64,000 bases of DNA from Deltaproteobacteria bacterium (GTDB lineage: Bacteria; Myxococcota_A; Polyangia; JAAYKL01), in assembly GCA_016935665.1 (NCBI GenBank), contig JAFGQN010000143.1, positions 1 to 64,000 of the forward strand. The letters are read 5' to 3'. Within the stretch, counting starts at the first letter, position 1. Every line of letters starts with the position of its first letter. The notes below the pieces were generated by a model. That model worked only from the letters and a program-made list of their open reading frames with translations, did not search any database and was not told where the DNA came from. A program made the position numbers and the translations under genes. Shown one piece after another: positions 8,252-16,582 of this stretch.

Positions 8252-9502
8252 TTACTCTACTTGCACCACAATTACTTCTTCTTCGGTGCACGCCAATTCA
8301 ACACTGACTTCATCCACAAATCCACCCTCAAGTGCGCCACAGGCATCGTCACAGAATTCGATGATGGTATGAGAGTCATCTTTCCAGGTCCATCCTGTTT
8401 TGGCAGCGCAATTGTCATCTCTCGGTACCTGGGCGCCGTCAAATGACACCATTACCTGATTGAAATTGATGTCTTCCTCAGAAAAGGAGCCCACCTCAAA
8501 TTCACAGCTCGCCACCACCTTTTCAGCGATTTCGCTGAGCGCCGCCTTAAGCTCTTCGCCGTCATTGGCCTGAAGATACTCGGTAAACATGGTTCCCCCG
8601 GCCCCCGCAATGGCGTTCAGCTGATCCGGATCCGCCCCCTCTCCGAACCCGATAACAATGGTCTGTACACCGATGTCAGCCAAACTCTGCGTAACGTCGG
8701 CCAGTTCCGCTGCGGTTGCCCCACCCCTCTGGTCGAACTGACCATTGGCGCCGCAACTGTCCCTACCATCTGAAATAACCACCAGATACCGATCCCCATC
8801 GCCTTCCATAAACAGTGGCGCATACGATGGATCCAGAAAATTCTGCATCCCGAGCAACAGCGGCGTGGCATCTGCGGGAGCCCAGTTGCCCAATTCATTC
8901 TTAATGGTATCCGCGTTGCCCACCGCAACATCGTGAATCACGGCGTCGCCAACGGCGCAGGACGCGCCTCCGCCTATCCCCCCGGGCCAGGTATTCTCAG
9001 TATCCGGTTCAGCGACCTCTGCCCCCCTTGCAAACAGGTCAAATCCAAACAGGATGTCATTTTCATAGGCGGTGACCATCTCGTCAATGGCGCCCAGCGC
9101 AAGAGTCCATTTGTTGTCTTCATTCATGCTTTGGGATTTGTCTTCCAGCAGCATCACTTTGCTGGCCACCCGCTCAATTTCCGTGGACAGCTTCTCGCAA
9201 ATTTCAATTTCACTGTCTTCGTCAGAATCTTCGAGCTCACTGTCTTTAACATCGTCGTCATCGTCGTCGTCGTCATCGTCATCGTCATCATCTGATGGCA
9301 TTTCTGTCACGTCATCATCATCATCATCATCATCGTCCCCTTTCTCACTATCCACATCATCCTCACTATCATCGAAGTCCCCCGAATCATCGGGGTCAAA
9401 GGATGAATCCCCATCGTTCCCGCTATTGGCGTTGTTGCCGCATCCTGCCCATGCGGCCGCAACGAGCAGGAAGATAATCGTACTGAGCCATTGCCTTTTC
9501 AT
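8252..9502 (-). CDS. Lipoprotein with poly-Asp linker and von Willebrand factor A domain
   Basis: 416 residues from the ATG at 9502 (AGGAG upstream); longer in-frame starts would bury the signal peptide. The signal ends in the lipobox AAWAGC. Residues 25-105 are dominated by Asp, including runs of nine and fourteen Asp interrupted by VTEMPSD. The VWA domain follows: a MIDAS D-x-S-x-S in LEDKSQSMNED, then GFDLFARG, RYLVVISDGRDSC and IGVQTIVIGFGEG. A Cys-containing beta domain with six or more cysteines closes the protein. The product is probably an outer-surface adhesin or metal-binding protein; the Asp run suggests a calcium-binding stalk. The function is inferred. Confidence 0.8.
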   Translation of the reverse strand: MKRQWLSTIIFLLVAAAWAGCGNNANSGNDGDSSFDPDDSGDFDDSEDDVDSEKGDDDDDDDDDVTEMPSDDDDDDDDDDDDDDVKDSELEDSDEDSEIEICEKLSTEIERVASKVMLLEDKSQSMNEDNKWTLALGAIDEMVTAYENDILFGFDLFARGAEVAEPDTENTWPGGIGGGASCAVGDAVIHDVAVGNADTIKNELGNWAPADATPLLLGMQNFLDPSYAPLFMEGDGDRYLVVISDGRDSCGANGQFDQRGGATAAELADVTQSLADIGVQTIVIGFGEGADPDQLNAIAGAGGTMFTEYLQANDGEELKAALSEIAEKVVASCEFEVGSFSEEDINFNQVMVSFDGAQVPRDDNCAAKTGWTWKDDSHTIIEFCDDACGALEGGFVDEVSVELACTEEEVIVVQVE

Positions 9503-9824
9503 CGTTATCTCCTGTCTATGCATATCAATATACGTCCTAAAACAAAACAACTGCCGTCCCTCTATAACCCGGTGAAACAGAAAACAAATTTCCACCACAT
9601 GCGACATTATTGGGCGGTCACAGGCTTTATTGACCTATTGCGAATCAATAAAGTATCGAAAATATCCAAAGATAAAGTACCGCCAGTCGTTTCTATACGC
9701 TCTACTGCCTTAAAGGATTCAATCCAGCGCAAAAGGAGAATATTTTTTTAGGAAAGTTTACTTACAAACGAAAACTCCAAATAGACCTGAGCAAAACACA
9801 CGATTTTAAAAGGGATTTACGAAT
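9503..9824. other. Intergenic stretch between fliW and a lipoprotein gene
   Basis: 322 bases, AT-richer than its surroundings. It holds the promoter region of the minus-strand lipoprotein gene and the untranslated end of the flagellar operon. I find no stem-loop followed by a T run that would clearly end the flagellar transcript, and no small gene that I can support. Confidence 0.4.
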
Positions 9825-10277
9825 TTACTTCGTACCTGTTTCAGAAGAAGGCTCTTCTTCCTGAACGATTACATGGCGAGTGGTGTAGTCGGTGCCATTG
9901 AGAATAACCTGCCGTCCGGTGCGCAATTCGGGATCAAGCGCCAGCGGAGCCAGAAGGTTTACAGTGATGGGATGGGGCGCCGGGGGTACCACAGCAATAA
10001 CGGCGGCGCCAATATCCTTTGGTGTTCGTTTATCTGTAGCAATGGCCTCCCTGACCTTGTCCATTGGATAGTCGGGATCCAGCAGGAGTGGATCCACCAC
10101 AACAAACGCCATTTCGGGTTCAGTGGTCGATTGAATCCATTTAAACGGCGAACCGGGATTGTGTTCCAGTACGACAAAGTACTGAAAATCAGGAAAGCCG
10201 ATGATCCCATCCGAAAAGTGAAACACATCCGCTTCATTCAACTCCAGCTCGCCAAATCGGGTCGTTGAAATCTTCAC
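9825..10277 (-). CDS. fliW: Flagellar assembly factor FliW
   Basis: 150 residues, typical FliW length. The family core is visible: TTRFGELELNEADVFHFSDG, then IIGFPDFQYFVVLEH, FKWIQSTTEPEMAFVVVDP and ITVNLLAPLALDP. FliW binds both flagellin and CsrA; when flagellin is exported, free FliW antagonises CsrA and so releases flagellin translation. Its ATG overlaps the csrA stop by four bases, so the two proteins are translationally coupled, as in many bacteria that use this partner switch. It is the last gene of the flagellar operon. Confidence 0.95.
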   Translation of the reverse strand: MKISTTRFGELELNEADVFHFSDGIIGFPDFQYFVVLEHNPGSPFKWIQSTTEPEMAFVVVDPLLLDPDYPMDKVREAIATDKRTPKDIGAAVIAVVPPAPHPITVNLLAPLALDPELRTGRQVILNGTDYTTRHVIVQEEEPSSETGTK

Positions 10278-10540
10278 TTTTTCTCTCCGTCCGAAGTCGG
10301 TTTCTTTTGAATCGACAGTTTGCCAATGGATAGCCGGCCGTCCAGTTGTTCCATGGCGGCGGTGGCAGCGCGTTTATTTTCTTCCATGATTTCCATGTGA
10401 ATTTCCATTCGATTCACCGGAATATTTCGCGGTGTATCGATGGCCAATCTGACATTTCTGCCTCTTATTTCTTTAACTGTTACAACGATATCGTTACCAA
10501 TAACGATACTTTCTCCTTTTTTTCTGCTTAAAACTAACAT
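10274..10540 (-). CDS. csrA: Carbon storage/translational regulator CsrA
   Basis: 88 residues. MLVLSRKKGESIVIGNDIVV followed by VKEIRGRNVRLAIDTPRN is the classic CsrA RNA-binding beta-sheet. The C-terminal tail (residues 48-88) is longer than in enterobacterial CsrA (about 61), as is usual for FliW-regulated CsrA, where FliW contacts the extension. It binds GGA-containing mRNA leaders, most likely the flagellin leader. It lies 34 bases downstream of flgL and overlaps fliW by four bases. Confidence 0.96.
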   Translation of the reverse strand: MLVLSRKKGESIVIGNDIVVTVKEIRGRNVRLAIDTPRNIPVNRMEIHMEIMEENKRAATAAMEQLDGRLSIGKLSIQKKPTSDGEKK

Positions 10541-10574
10541 ATGTGCCTCTCGCCTTCCTGGCTTTGCTCACGGG

Positions 10575-11453
10575 CTACAGATGAGTCAGCAGGGAGTTAT
10601 CGGTGACCTTTCGGGCAACGCTCATTGCTTCCTGTAACGCGCTGGCGGTTTCGTTCAACCTCATAAATGTATCCACTGGATCAATATCGATTACAGAAGA
10701 CTCTTCTTTCGTCAAGCTGTCTTCCAAAGTCTGGCGCACATTTTCAGATACGTCCAGTCGATTAAGCTTCAGACCCACATCGGTCCGGGATCGAGTCACC
10801 TGCGCGAGGCAGTCATCCAGTGTCCCAATTGCGTTTTGTATCCCTATATCGTCATCCGCCAAAAGCGCCGTCCTCAGCGCTTCGAGCTCGGCAAATACAT
10901 CAATGCCTCCGGCAATGGTGAACGCGTTTTCACCCGACACACCCACTTCCGCACGACTGGAAGGACCCACATCCACTTCCTTCAGATTGCTGTCGCCCAC
11001 ATAGGTCCCGTCCGATAAAAACGGCCGTGTATCGGTCATATAGCCGGCAAATATAAATTCACCCGCGGCCTCGGTATTGGCCACGTTCAACATCGATTCG
11101 TACAGACTCTCGATTTCCTGCGCGCTGATGGTGCGTTCCGGCGGAGCCGTCAATTCATTGCCCATGGCAAGGGCAATTTCCTTGGCGCGAATCAGCAGAT
11201 TCGTGGCTTCATCAAGCGCCGTGTCCGCCGTTGCCAATTGCGTTTTGGAGCGCGTGATATTGGTTTCATAATGGAGCGTCGCCTGTTTCGCTTCCCTAAG
11301 CATACGCACCCGCTCGGCGCCCACCGGGTCTTTATCGATGGACTGAAACTTCTGTCCGGTCGCCGACTGCTGCTGCAAATCAAACAGATTGCTGCGCTGA
11401 TTGGCCACATCCCGGGTCCCGCGCCGATATATCATTTGATCCGTAATTCTCAT
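10575..11453 (-). CDS. flgL: Flagellar hook-associated protein 3 (FlgL)
   Basis: 292 residues. The N-terminus MRITDQMIYRRGTRDVANQR and the D0/D1 coiled region QQQSATGQKFQSIDKDPVGA are typical of FlgL and flagellins. The C-terminal heptads (LNRLDVSENVRQTLEDSLTK, FMRLNETASALQEAMSVARK) complete the coiled-coil core. FlgL forms the junction between hook and filament with FlgK. It is encoded one base after flgK and so belongs to the same transcript. Confidence 0.93.
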   Translation of the reverse strand: MRITDQMIYRRGTRDVANQRSNLFDLQQQSATGQKFQSIDKDPVGAERVRMLREAKQATLHYETNITRSKTQLATADTALDEATNLLIRAKEIALAMGNELTAPPERTISAQEIESLYESMLNVANTEAAGEFIFAGYMTDTRPFLSDGTYVGDSNLKEVDVGPSSRAEVGVSGENAFTIAGGIDVFAELEALRTALLADDDIGIQNAIGTLDDCLAQVTRSRTDVGLKLNRLDVSENVRQTLEDSLTKEESSVIDIDPVDTFMRLNETASALQEAMSVARKVTDNSLLTHL

Positions 11454-11454
11454 T

Positions 11455-12855
11455 TTACGCTCCCAATCCCAGAATTACCTGAATCATCTGATCCGTTGTA
11501 TTGACCACGCGCGCCGATGCCTGGTACGCGCGCTGATACGCCAGCATGTACGTCAACTCTTCGTCCAGAGCCACCCCTGATGTAGAATCCCGAATGGTCT
11601 CCACATTTTGAATCGTGTTTTGCGTTACCTTCGTGGAGTCATTGGCCCGTCTGGCATCCACACCCACCGAGCCCACCAGATTCCCATACGCTTCATTGAA
11701 CGATAGCGTGCCACCGGTAGCCAGCAGTTGCTCGGGCAGATTGGCAAGGGCAATGGCGTTCACATTATCACCGGCGGCACCCGTGGCCGCGCCCGCTGCC
11801 GCTACATTTTCAGGAATACCGTCCACATCCGCCGACAGTGCCATGTTGGCGGCGGCATTGGCCACTACTCCGCCTAAATCCGCAAAGAAATTGCGTCCGC
11901 CCACCGCATCCAGGCCAAACCCGGCGGCATGTTGCGTATTGTATGCATCCACGATGTCGTAGGCCAACTGGTCCAGTTCCGTTTGGTACCCGGGAATGAT
12001 GTTATCGCGCAATTCAATGGTCCCGCCCATGCGGGATCCGCTCAGGCGATTGGTGACGTTAGTGCTGGCGCCGTTGGAAGAGACATACTCCACCTGGGCG
12101 GTTCCCGGCGCCGCATTGGGATTTACGTATAAAGTTGAAAAAGTGCTTCCCTCCACGAGAGGCATCCCACCTTCGAGAAACACCGTGTACTGGCCATCGC
12201 TGTTTTCGATAAAATTAACGTGCACATGCTCCGACAATTCAAGAATCAAACGGTCTCGGGTATCCTGATTGTCGGAGGCATCATGGCCAAGCGCCAGCTG
12301 CAGGGAAATCTGATTGTTCAGTTCCGCGATTTCCTCCACCCGCGAATTCACCTCCGATGCACTGGCTAAAAGCAAATCATCAAGACCGCGACGGACACTT
12401 TCCAGCTCACCGGCGACCCGGTTGAATGTTTCGCTCAATTCCTCGCCGCGCACCAGCACTTCCATTCGCGACGTTAAATCAGCGGGATTGGACTCCAGCG
12501 TTCGCATGGCGCCAAAGAAATTATCCATGGCGTTGCCAATGCCCGTATCCTGCAAATCGTTAAACAAATCACTTACATGCGCCAGAATCTCCGACTGTTG
12601 TTGAAAAAATCCCAGCGTGCTCTCTTCTTCCACCAGACGCGCGGATGCAAACTCATCGGTATATCGCTTAATCCCGGCCACATCCACGCCACCCCAGTAG
12701 CCCTGGGCTTCCAGCTGGAGCATTTTACGGGTGTAGCCATCCGTATTCACGTTGGCCACGTTCTGCCCCACCACATTCAGGCCCACCTGCTGGCTCATCA
12801 GCGACTGCCTGGCAATGTGAAGATTTGCGATGATATTGCTTGAAAGATACGTCAT
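11455..12855 (-). CDS. flgK: Flagellar hook-associated protein 1 (FlgK)
   Basis: 466 residues, in the usual size range for shorter FlgK proteins. The N-terminal rod/hook motif is IARQSLMSQQVGLNVVGQNV followed by ANVNTDGYTRK. The C-terminal motif is ALDEELTYMLAYQRAYQASA followed by RVVNTTDQMIQVILGL. The central part has the long helical D1 region (VEEIAELNNQISLQLALGHD). FlgK caps the hook and starts the filament junction. The flgN chaperone gene lies directly upstream. Confidence 0.95.
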   Translation of the reverse strand: MTYLSSNIIANLHIARQSLMSQQVGLNVVGQNVANVNTDGYTRKMLQLEAQGYWGGVDVAGIKRYTDEFASARLVEEESTLGFFQQQSEILAHVSDLFNDLQDTGIGNAMDNFFGAMRTLESNPADLTSRMEVLVRGEELSETFNRVAGELESVRRGLDDLLLASASEVNSRVEEIAELNNQISLQLALGHDASDNQDTRDRLILELSEHVHVNFIENSDGQYTVFLEGGMPLVEGSTFSTLYVNPNAAPGTAQVEYVSSNGASTNVTNRLSGSRMGGTIELRDNIIPGYQTELDQLAYDIVDAYNTQHAAGFGLDAVGGRNFFADLGGVVANAAANMALSADVDGIPENVAAAGAATGAAGDNVNAIALANLPEQLLATGGTLSFNEAYGNLVGSVGVDARRANDSTKVTQNTIQNVETIRDSTSGVALDEELTYMLAYQRAYQASARVVNTTDQMIQVILGLGA

Positions 12856-12875
12856 GGTGTTCCCGTCCGCATCCC

Positions 12876-13289
12876 CTATGCGATAATTTCCCGGCGCGTG
12901 GGCGCCTGGAGCGTTGTGGGTCTGTTCATACAGCCGTTTTGGCCATACGTTTGCGTATGGCCATTCATTTTCAGCATCATCGACAGGATGCCGGTGTAAT
13001 ATTGGTGCATGTGTTCAATCAGCATGTGATTGGAATTGGCCAAATCGCGCACCTGTCTGCCCAACTGGCGAATCTCCGCCGCCATGGTTTCTTTTGGCGA
13101 GGGTATCTGTTCCAGCATGGCCGACAATCGCAGCTTTTCGTCCGCCAGTTCACCCACGGTCCGCGCGTCTCCTTTAATCAGTGCACTGTTTTCCTGTTCC
13201 AGCACATCCCGCATCAACTGCAAAGCGTCAATCATCGTGGTGTCCGATGGGGCGAATCCGTTGTTACGGGTGGTCATATTGTTCTCCAT
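12876..13289 (-). CDS. flgN: FlgN-like flagellar export chaperone
   Basis: 137 residues, almost entirely helical: MIDALQLMRDVLEQENSALI, RTVGELADEKLRLSAMLEQI and MAAEIRQLGRQVRDLANSNH. Helical hairpin proteins of this size just before flgK are FlgN chaperones, which hold FlgK and FlgL for export. The ATG at 13289 has GGGAG upstream and overlaps the preceding gene by 26 bases. The assignment rests mainly on position and helical pattern because FlgN sequences are poorly conserved. Confidence 0.75.
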   Translation of the reverse strand: MENNMTTRNNGFAPSDTTMIDALQLMRDVLEQENSALIKGDARTVGELADEKLRLSAMLEQIPSPKETMAAEIRQLGRQVRDLANSNHMLIEHMHQYYTGILSMMLKMNGHTQTYGQNGCMNRPTTLQAPTRREIIA

Positions 13290-13587
13290 CTTTTGCTCCC
13301 TCTGTCAGATAGGTTGCCTTGAAAACGCGCTTCATTTCTTTTTCCAGCATCTTTTTACTGGTTTCGTATGGGTCTGGCATCGGTCCGTCCACTGTGGTTT
13401 CCACCGACTGCGTCGCTTCAACCGGATCCGCATGAGATGCCGCCTGTGCGGCGTCACTCAATTGCACCGAATCGACGTAGTCCACACTGTCCACCTTCCG
13501 CGGTTCACTCGATTTCACACCGGTTTTTCTTTGTGCGCCCCCGGTTTTCTTCACCGATGAGCTGCTGCCTGTTTTTGATACCTTCAC
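13264..13587 (-). CDS. flgM: FlgM-like negative regulator of flagellin synthesis (tentative)
   Basis: 107 residues from a GTG at 13587 with GGAGG six bases upstream. It has the disordered Ser/Lys-rich N-terminus usual in FlgM and the short motif DSVQLSDAAQAA, close to the 'D-x-V-x-L-S-x-x-A' motif that precedes the sigma-28-binding helices of FlgM. The C-terminal helix (KKMLEKEMKRVFKATYL) is not obviously the FlgM consensus. It lies between flgJ and flgN, the usual place for flgM, and fliA is in the same operon. I call it FlgM-like by position and motif; a different small flagellar protein remains possible. Confidence 0.55.
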   Translation of the reverse strand: MKVSKTGSSSSVKKTGGAQRKTGVKSSEPRKVDSVDYVDSVQLSDAAQAASHADPVEATQSVETTVDGPMPDPYETSKKMLEKEMKRVFKATYLTEGAKDGEQYDHP

Positions 13588-13625
13588 CTTGCACCTCCAG
13601 AGGTCTGCAAAAGGGTCTATCGTCT

Positions 13626-14720
13626 CTATTCTAATAAGTCGGTAATTCCACTCAATCCTTGAGACGAAACAGGTTTATCTGTAATGCTCGCTCCAGGACG
13701 ATGGCTCCCCACCGTCACATATGCTTCTGCTGTCCCCATTGATTTTTGAGGTTCCAGCACTTCTATTCGTTCAAGACCACCGCGACCGTTACCCGGCACG
13801 CCATCCACACGCCACATGCGACGACCATACGACGCACCATTGCCGGTTGCTTCCCACCCGGAATACTCAAGCGCCACAATAGCGCCATCGTCGTTGCGCT
13901 GCACATGATGAATCCGGTCGGCCACCGCCATGTGTCCCACACGGTCGCCGGCGCCACTTCCCGACAAAAGCAGCGGTGCGCCCGAAAACGCCTTGCCATC
14001 CAACTGGTCACGGGACAAGTCCGTCACCACTGTTGCCCAGTTCTCAGTCTGGCCACTGGTCGCCAAACCGGTTACCGTATCCGCTCCCATATATCCCCAA
14101 CCGTGACTGCGTCCCGTCACTGGCACCGTATATCCGGCGCGTCGCAACATTTCAAAGGCAAACAGATTGCATTTGGGAAATCCCTCGTAGCCATTGGCGT
14201 CATTCACGTTGAACGCCGCAATGCCATCCGTCTCACGAGTGGCAATGCTCGCGCCCAAATCCGAAGTGGACAGTACGCCGTCTTTCGACCAGCGTGACGC
14301 TGCTGCATCATCCACAAATGAAAGTGCCGTTTTGTACAACTCAATGTTGGATGGCGGCGTGCCCGTCTTTTTCGCCACCGCACGATACGCTCCCAGTGCC
14401 CCTGCTGCGCCAATACCGCGCAATCCATTCAGTTCATTCTCGCCTGCTTCACCCGTTGGCGTATTGCCGCCCAGCGCTTTTTGCAGCATATCGGAAATGC
14501 CCAAATGTCCCCCAGCCTGTTCCGCCATCACCGATGCATACATATCCTGGTACATTTCAGACTGAAATCCCGACCCAAAAAGGCCGGATTTCCCCACCGA
14601 TTCAGTCATGCTCTTCATCAATTCGCGAAAGAGCATGGCCTCCAGCGCGTTGGCCGCATCCTGGATATTGTTTATGTTGGGATTGTTCGCAAATCCCGCA
14701 CCTATGGCGCCAACGGGCAT
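13626..14720 (-). CDS. flgJ: FlgJ-type rod-binding protein fused to a NlpC/P60- or CHAP-like cysteine peptidase domain
   Basis: 364 residues. Residues 15-90 are the FlgJ rod-binding/capping domain (NALEAMLFRELMKSMTESVG, then SGFQSEMYQDMYASVMAEQA). After an Asn/Gly linker comes a second domain of about 230 residues that is not the GH73 muramidase of enterobacterial FlgJ. It has Cys184 in FPKCNLFAFEMLRRAGYTVP and His263 in GDRVGHMAVADRIHHV, followed by a beta strand IVALEYSGW. This is the Cys...His arrangement of papain-like peptidoglycan amidases (NlpC/P60 or CHAP). The likely role is local opening of peptidoglycan for the flagellar rod. The gene starts at the TAATG overlap with the flgI stop. 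The catalytic assignment is an inference. Confidence 0.82.
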   Translation of the reverse strand: MPVGAIGAGFANNPNINNIQDAANALEAMLFRELMKSMTESVGKSGLFGSGFQSEMYQDMYASVMAEQAGGHLGISDMLQKALGGNTPTGEAGENELNGLRGIGAAGALGAYRAVAKKTGTPPSNIELYKTALSFVDDAAASRWSKDGVLSTSDLGASIATRETDGIAAFNVNDANGYEGFPKCNLFAFEMLRRAGYTVPVTGRSHGWGYMGADTVTGLATSGQTENWATVVTDLSRDQLDGKAFSGAPLLLSGSGAGDRVGHMAVADRIHHVQRNDDGAIVALEYSGWEATGNGASYGRRMWRVDGVPGNGRGGLERIEVLEPQKSMGTAEAYVTVGSHRPGASITDKPVSSQGLSGITDLLE

Positions 14721-15841
14721 TACTGTACCTCTATTTCAGCGTTAATGGCTCCCGCCGATCGCAGCGACTGAAAAATGATAATCATATCTGCGGGCTTCAC
14801 GCCCAGTGTGTTTAATGCGTTGACCAAATCGCCCACAGATGTGGTCTGTGGCACGTAATGCAAATCTCCTGGCTCAAACGCAATGTCCACATCGGTGTTT
14901 TTGGTTTCCACGGTTTTCCCGCCCGCCAGGGGCGTATCCGGTTGCACCACGTCTTTTTCCCGGGTGATTTCAACCGTCAGTCCGCCGTGGGCAATAGCCG
15001 CTGGGCGCAGTCGCACTTCGGAGCCCGCCACCACCGTGCCGGTACGTTCGTTAATAACAATTTTGGCCAACCCTTCTGCCTGCACCTGGACATTTCCCAC
15101 TGTCGCAATCAATCCCACGGTGTTGTTTTTGAATTTTTTGGGTACCTTCACCGTGATATTTCCAGCATCATGTGCAACGGCATAATGCCCTTCCAGGGCT
15201 TCGTTGATTTTGATAACAGCGTCTGCCGCAACTGAAAAACTGGGCTGTTTCAGCGCAAATCGAATCACGTCTTCCCGGGCAAGGGATGTTTTGATTTCCC
15301 GCTCTATCAGCGCGCCACCAGGTACACGCCCCACAGTGGGATGATTGGCTGTTTTGCTGCTGCCGCCACCCGACACCGACACACCACCCACACTGACCGG
15401 GCCCTGGGCCACCGCGTAAATCTGCCGGTCCGCACCGCGCAACGGCGTTTGAATCAGAGTGCCGCCGCGAAGGCTTTTGGCATCTCCCAGCGACGAAACA
15501 GTCACATCAATTTCCTGTCCCATGGCGGCAAACGCCCGGATTTCCGCTGTCACAATTACCGCTGCCACATTTTTAATCTTGATGCGCGCCGGATCCACGC
15601 GAACCCCAAGTCGCCGCAGCATGGCGGCCACCGATTGCAATGTGAATTCCGCTTTGGCGCCATCACCCGTACCATCAAGACCAACCACTATCCCATACCC
15701 CACCAGCTGATTGGGACGAGCGCCAACGAGATCTGTCATATGCTTGAAGGAATCCGCGTCGGCCGGTCTGGCGGCACAGATAAATGCCCCCGTCATCAAT
15801 GTAAGCAGTATTGCGTTCAACCTTCGCATGCGTATTGCCAT
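14720..15841 (-). CDS. flgI: Flagellar P-ring protein FlgI
   Basis: 373 residues, standard FlgI length. A signal peptide ends near AARPADADS. Conserved blocks follow: GARPNQLVGYGIVVGLDGTG, LRRLGVRVDPARIKIKNVAA, VIVTAEIRAFAAMGQEIDVT and VIINERTGTVVAGSEVRLRP-like text (seen as KIVINERTGTVVAGSEV). The C-terminus LVNALNTLGVKPADMIIIFQ is diagnostic. FlgI forms the periplasmic bushing around the rod in peptidoglycan, confirming a Gram-negative envelope. The stop overlaps the flgJ start. Confidence 0.97.
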   Translation of the reverse strand: MAIRMRRLNAILLTLMTGAFICAARPADADSFKHMTDLVGARPNQLVGYGIVVGLDGTGDGAKAEFTLQSVAAMLRRLGVRVDPARIKIKNVAAVIVTAEIRAFAAMGQEIDVTVSSLGDAKSLRGGTLIQTPLRGADRQIYAVAQGPVSVGGVSVSGGGSSKTANHPTVGRVPGGALIEREIKTSLAREDVIRFALKQPSFSVAADAVIKINEALEGHYAVAHDAGNITVKVPKKFKNNTVGLIATVGNVQVQAEGLAKIVINERTGTVVAGSEVRLRPAAIAHGGLTVEITREKDVVQPDTPLAGGKTVETKNTDVDIAFEPGDLHYVPQTTSVGDLVNALNTLGVKPADMIIIFQSLRSAGAINAEIEVQ

Positions 15842-15847
15842 ACCTTT

Positions 15848-16582
15848 CTAAATGGGACTGTACTTATCCGCCAACTGCTGCAGCCATCCTGGAGACTGCT
15901 TGTCCGAGATCACGCCGCGGCCTGAGAATTCCACCTGTGCGTCGGCAATCAGTGACGACGACACAGAGTTGTCCGGACGCACGTCGCTTTGGCGGATGGC
16001 GCCGCTCACATAAAAATGCAATTCTTCGGCGTTAATTAAAATCACCTTGTGTCCCTCTACAAACAAATCGCCATTGGGCAACACTTTCTTTACGCGCACC
16101 GCAATGCGCCCTTCCAGCTGACTGCTGCGGGAAGTACTGCCATCGCCGGCAAAATCACTGTTGCTAAGGATGCCCATCAGCTTTTCAGATTCAATATCCG
16201 GATACGCGTCCACCAACGCGGTCATCAGGCCAAAAAATTTACTCATTCCCGCATCCATCGAAGATTCGTCAGACAAGGTTGTGGCCGCATCACCGGACCC
16301 TTTTTGTTTTTCGTCGATGACAACTGTGAGGATATCGCCAATGCGCGATGCCCGAAGATCTTCAAATAAACTGGGGCTGGAATCCGACCAGATGGATCCG
16401 GTGGATTCGGGACTGGCCATTTTTACTTCCTCATAGTCCTTGGGATCGTAAATGCGTTCCCTGGGCGTGTACGCGCGAATGTGACGCGGCTCACAGGCAG
16501 CAGACAGGAATGCCACCGCCATTGCCATACCTAAAAAATGTATGCATGAATTTCCATATAACATGTGCAATCCCAACTTCAT
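15848..16582 (-). CDS. flgH: Flagellar L-ring protein FlgH
   Basis: 244 residues. A lipoprotein signal ends in SAAC (Cys about residue 30). The conserved FlgH core is GSIWSDSSPSLFEDLRASRI, then GDILTVVIDEKQKGSGDAAT, GRIAVRVKKVLPNGDLFVEG and SSLIADAQVEFSGRGVISDK. It forms the outer-membrane ring. Its ATG overlaps the flgA stop by four bases (ATGA). The presence of flgH and flgI shows that the flagellum crosses an outer membrane. Confidence 0.95.
   Translation of the reverse strand: MKLGLHMLYGNSCIHFLGMAMAVAFLSAACEPRHIRAYTPRERIYDPKDYEEVKMASPESTGSIWSDSSPSLFEDLRASRIGDILTVVIDEKQKGSGDAATTLSDESSMDAGMSKFFGLMTALVDAYPDIESEKLMGILSNSDFAGDGSTSRSSQLEGRIAVRVKKVLPNGDLFVEGHKVILINAEELHFYVSGAIRQSDVRPDNSVSSSLIADAQVEFSGRGVISDKQSPGWLQQLADKYSPI

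Noticed and set aside
9072-9575. A Ser-rich open frame antisense to the poly-Asp lipoprotein
   Set aside because: The Ser runs are the reverse complement of Asp codons. The minus-strand gene has a signal peptide and a VWA domain.
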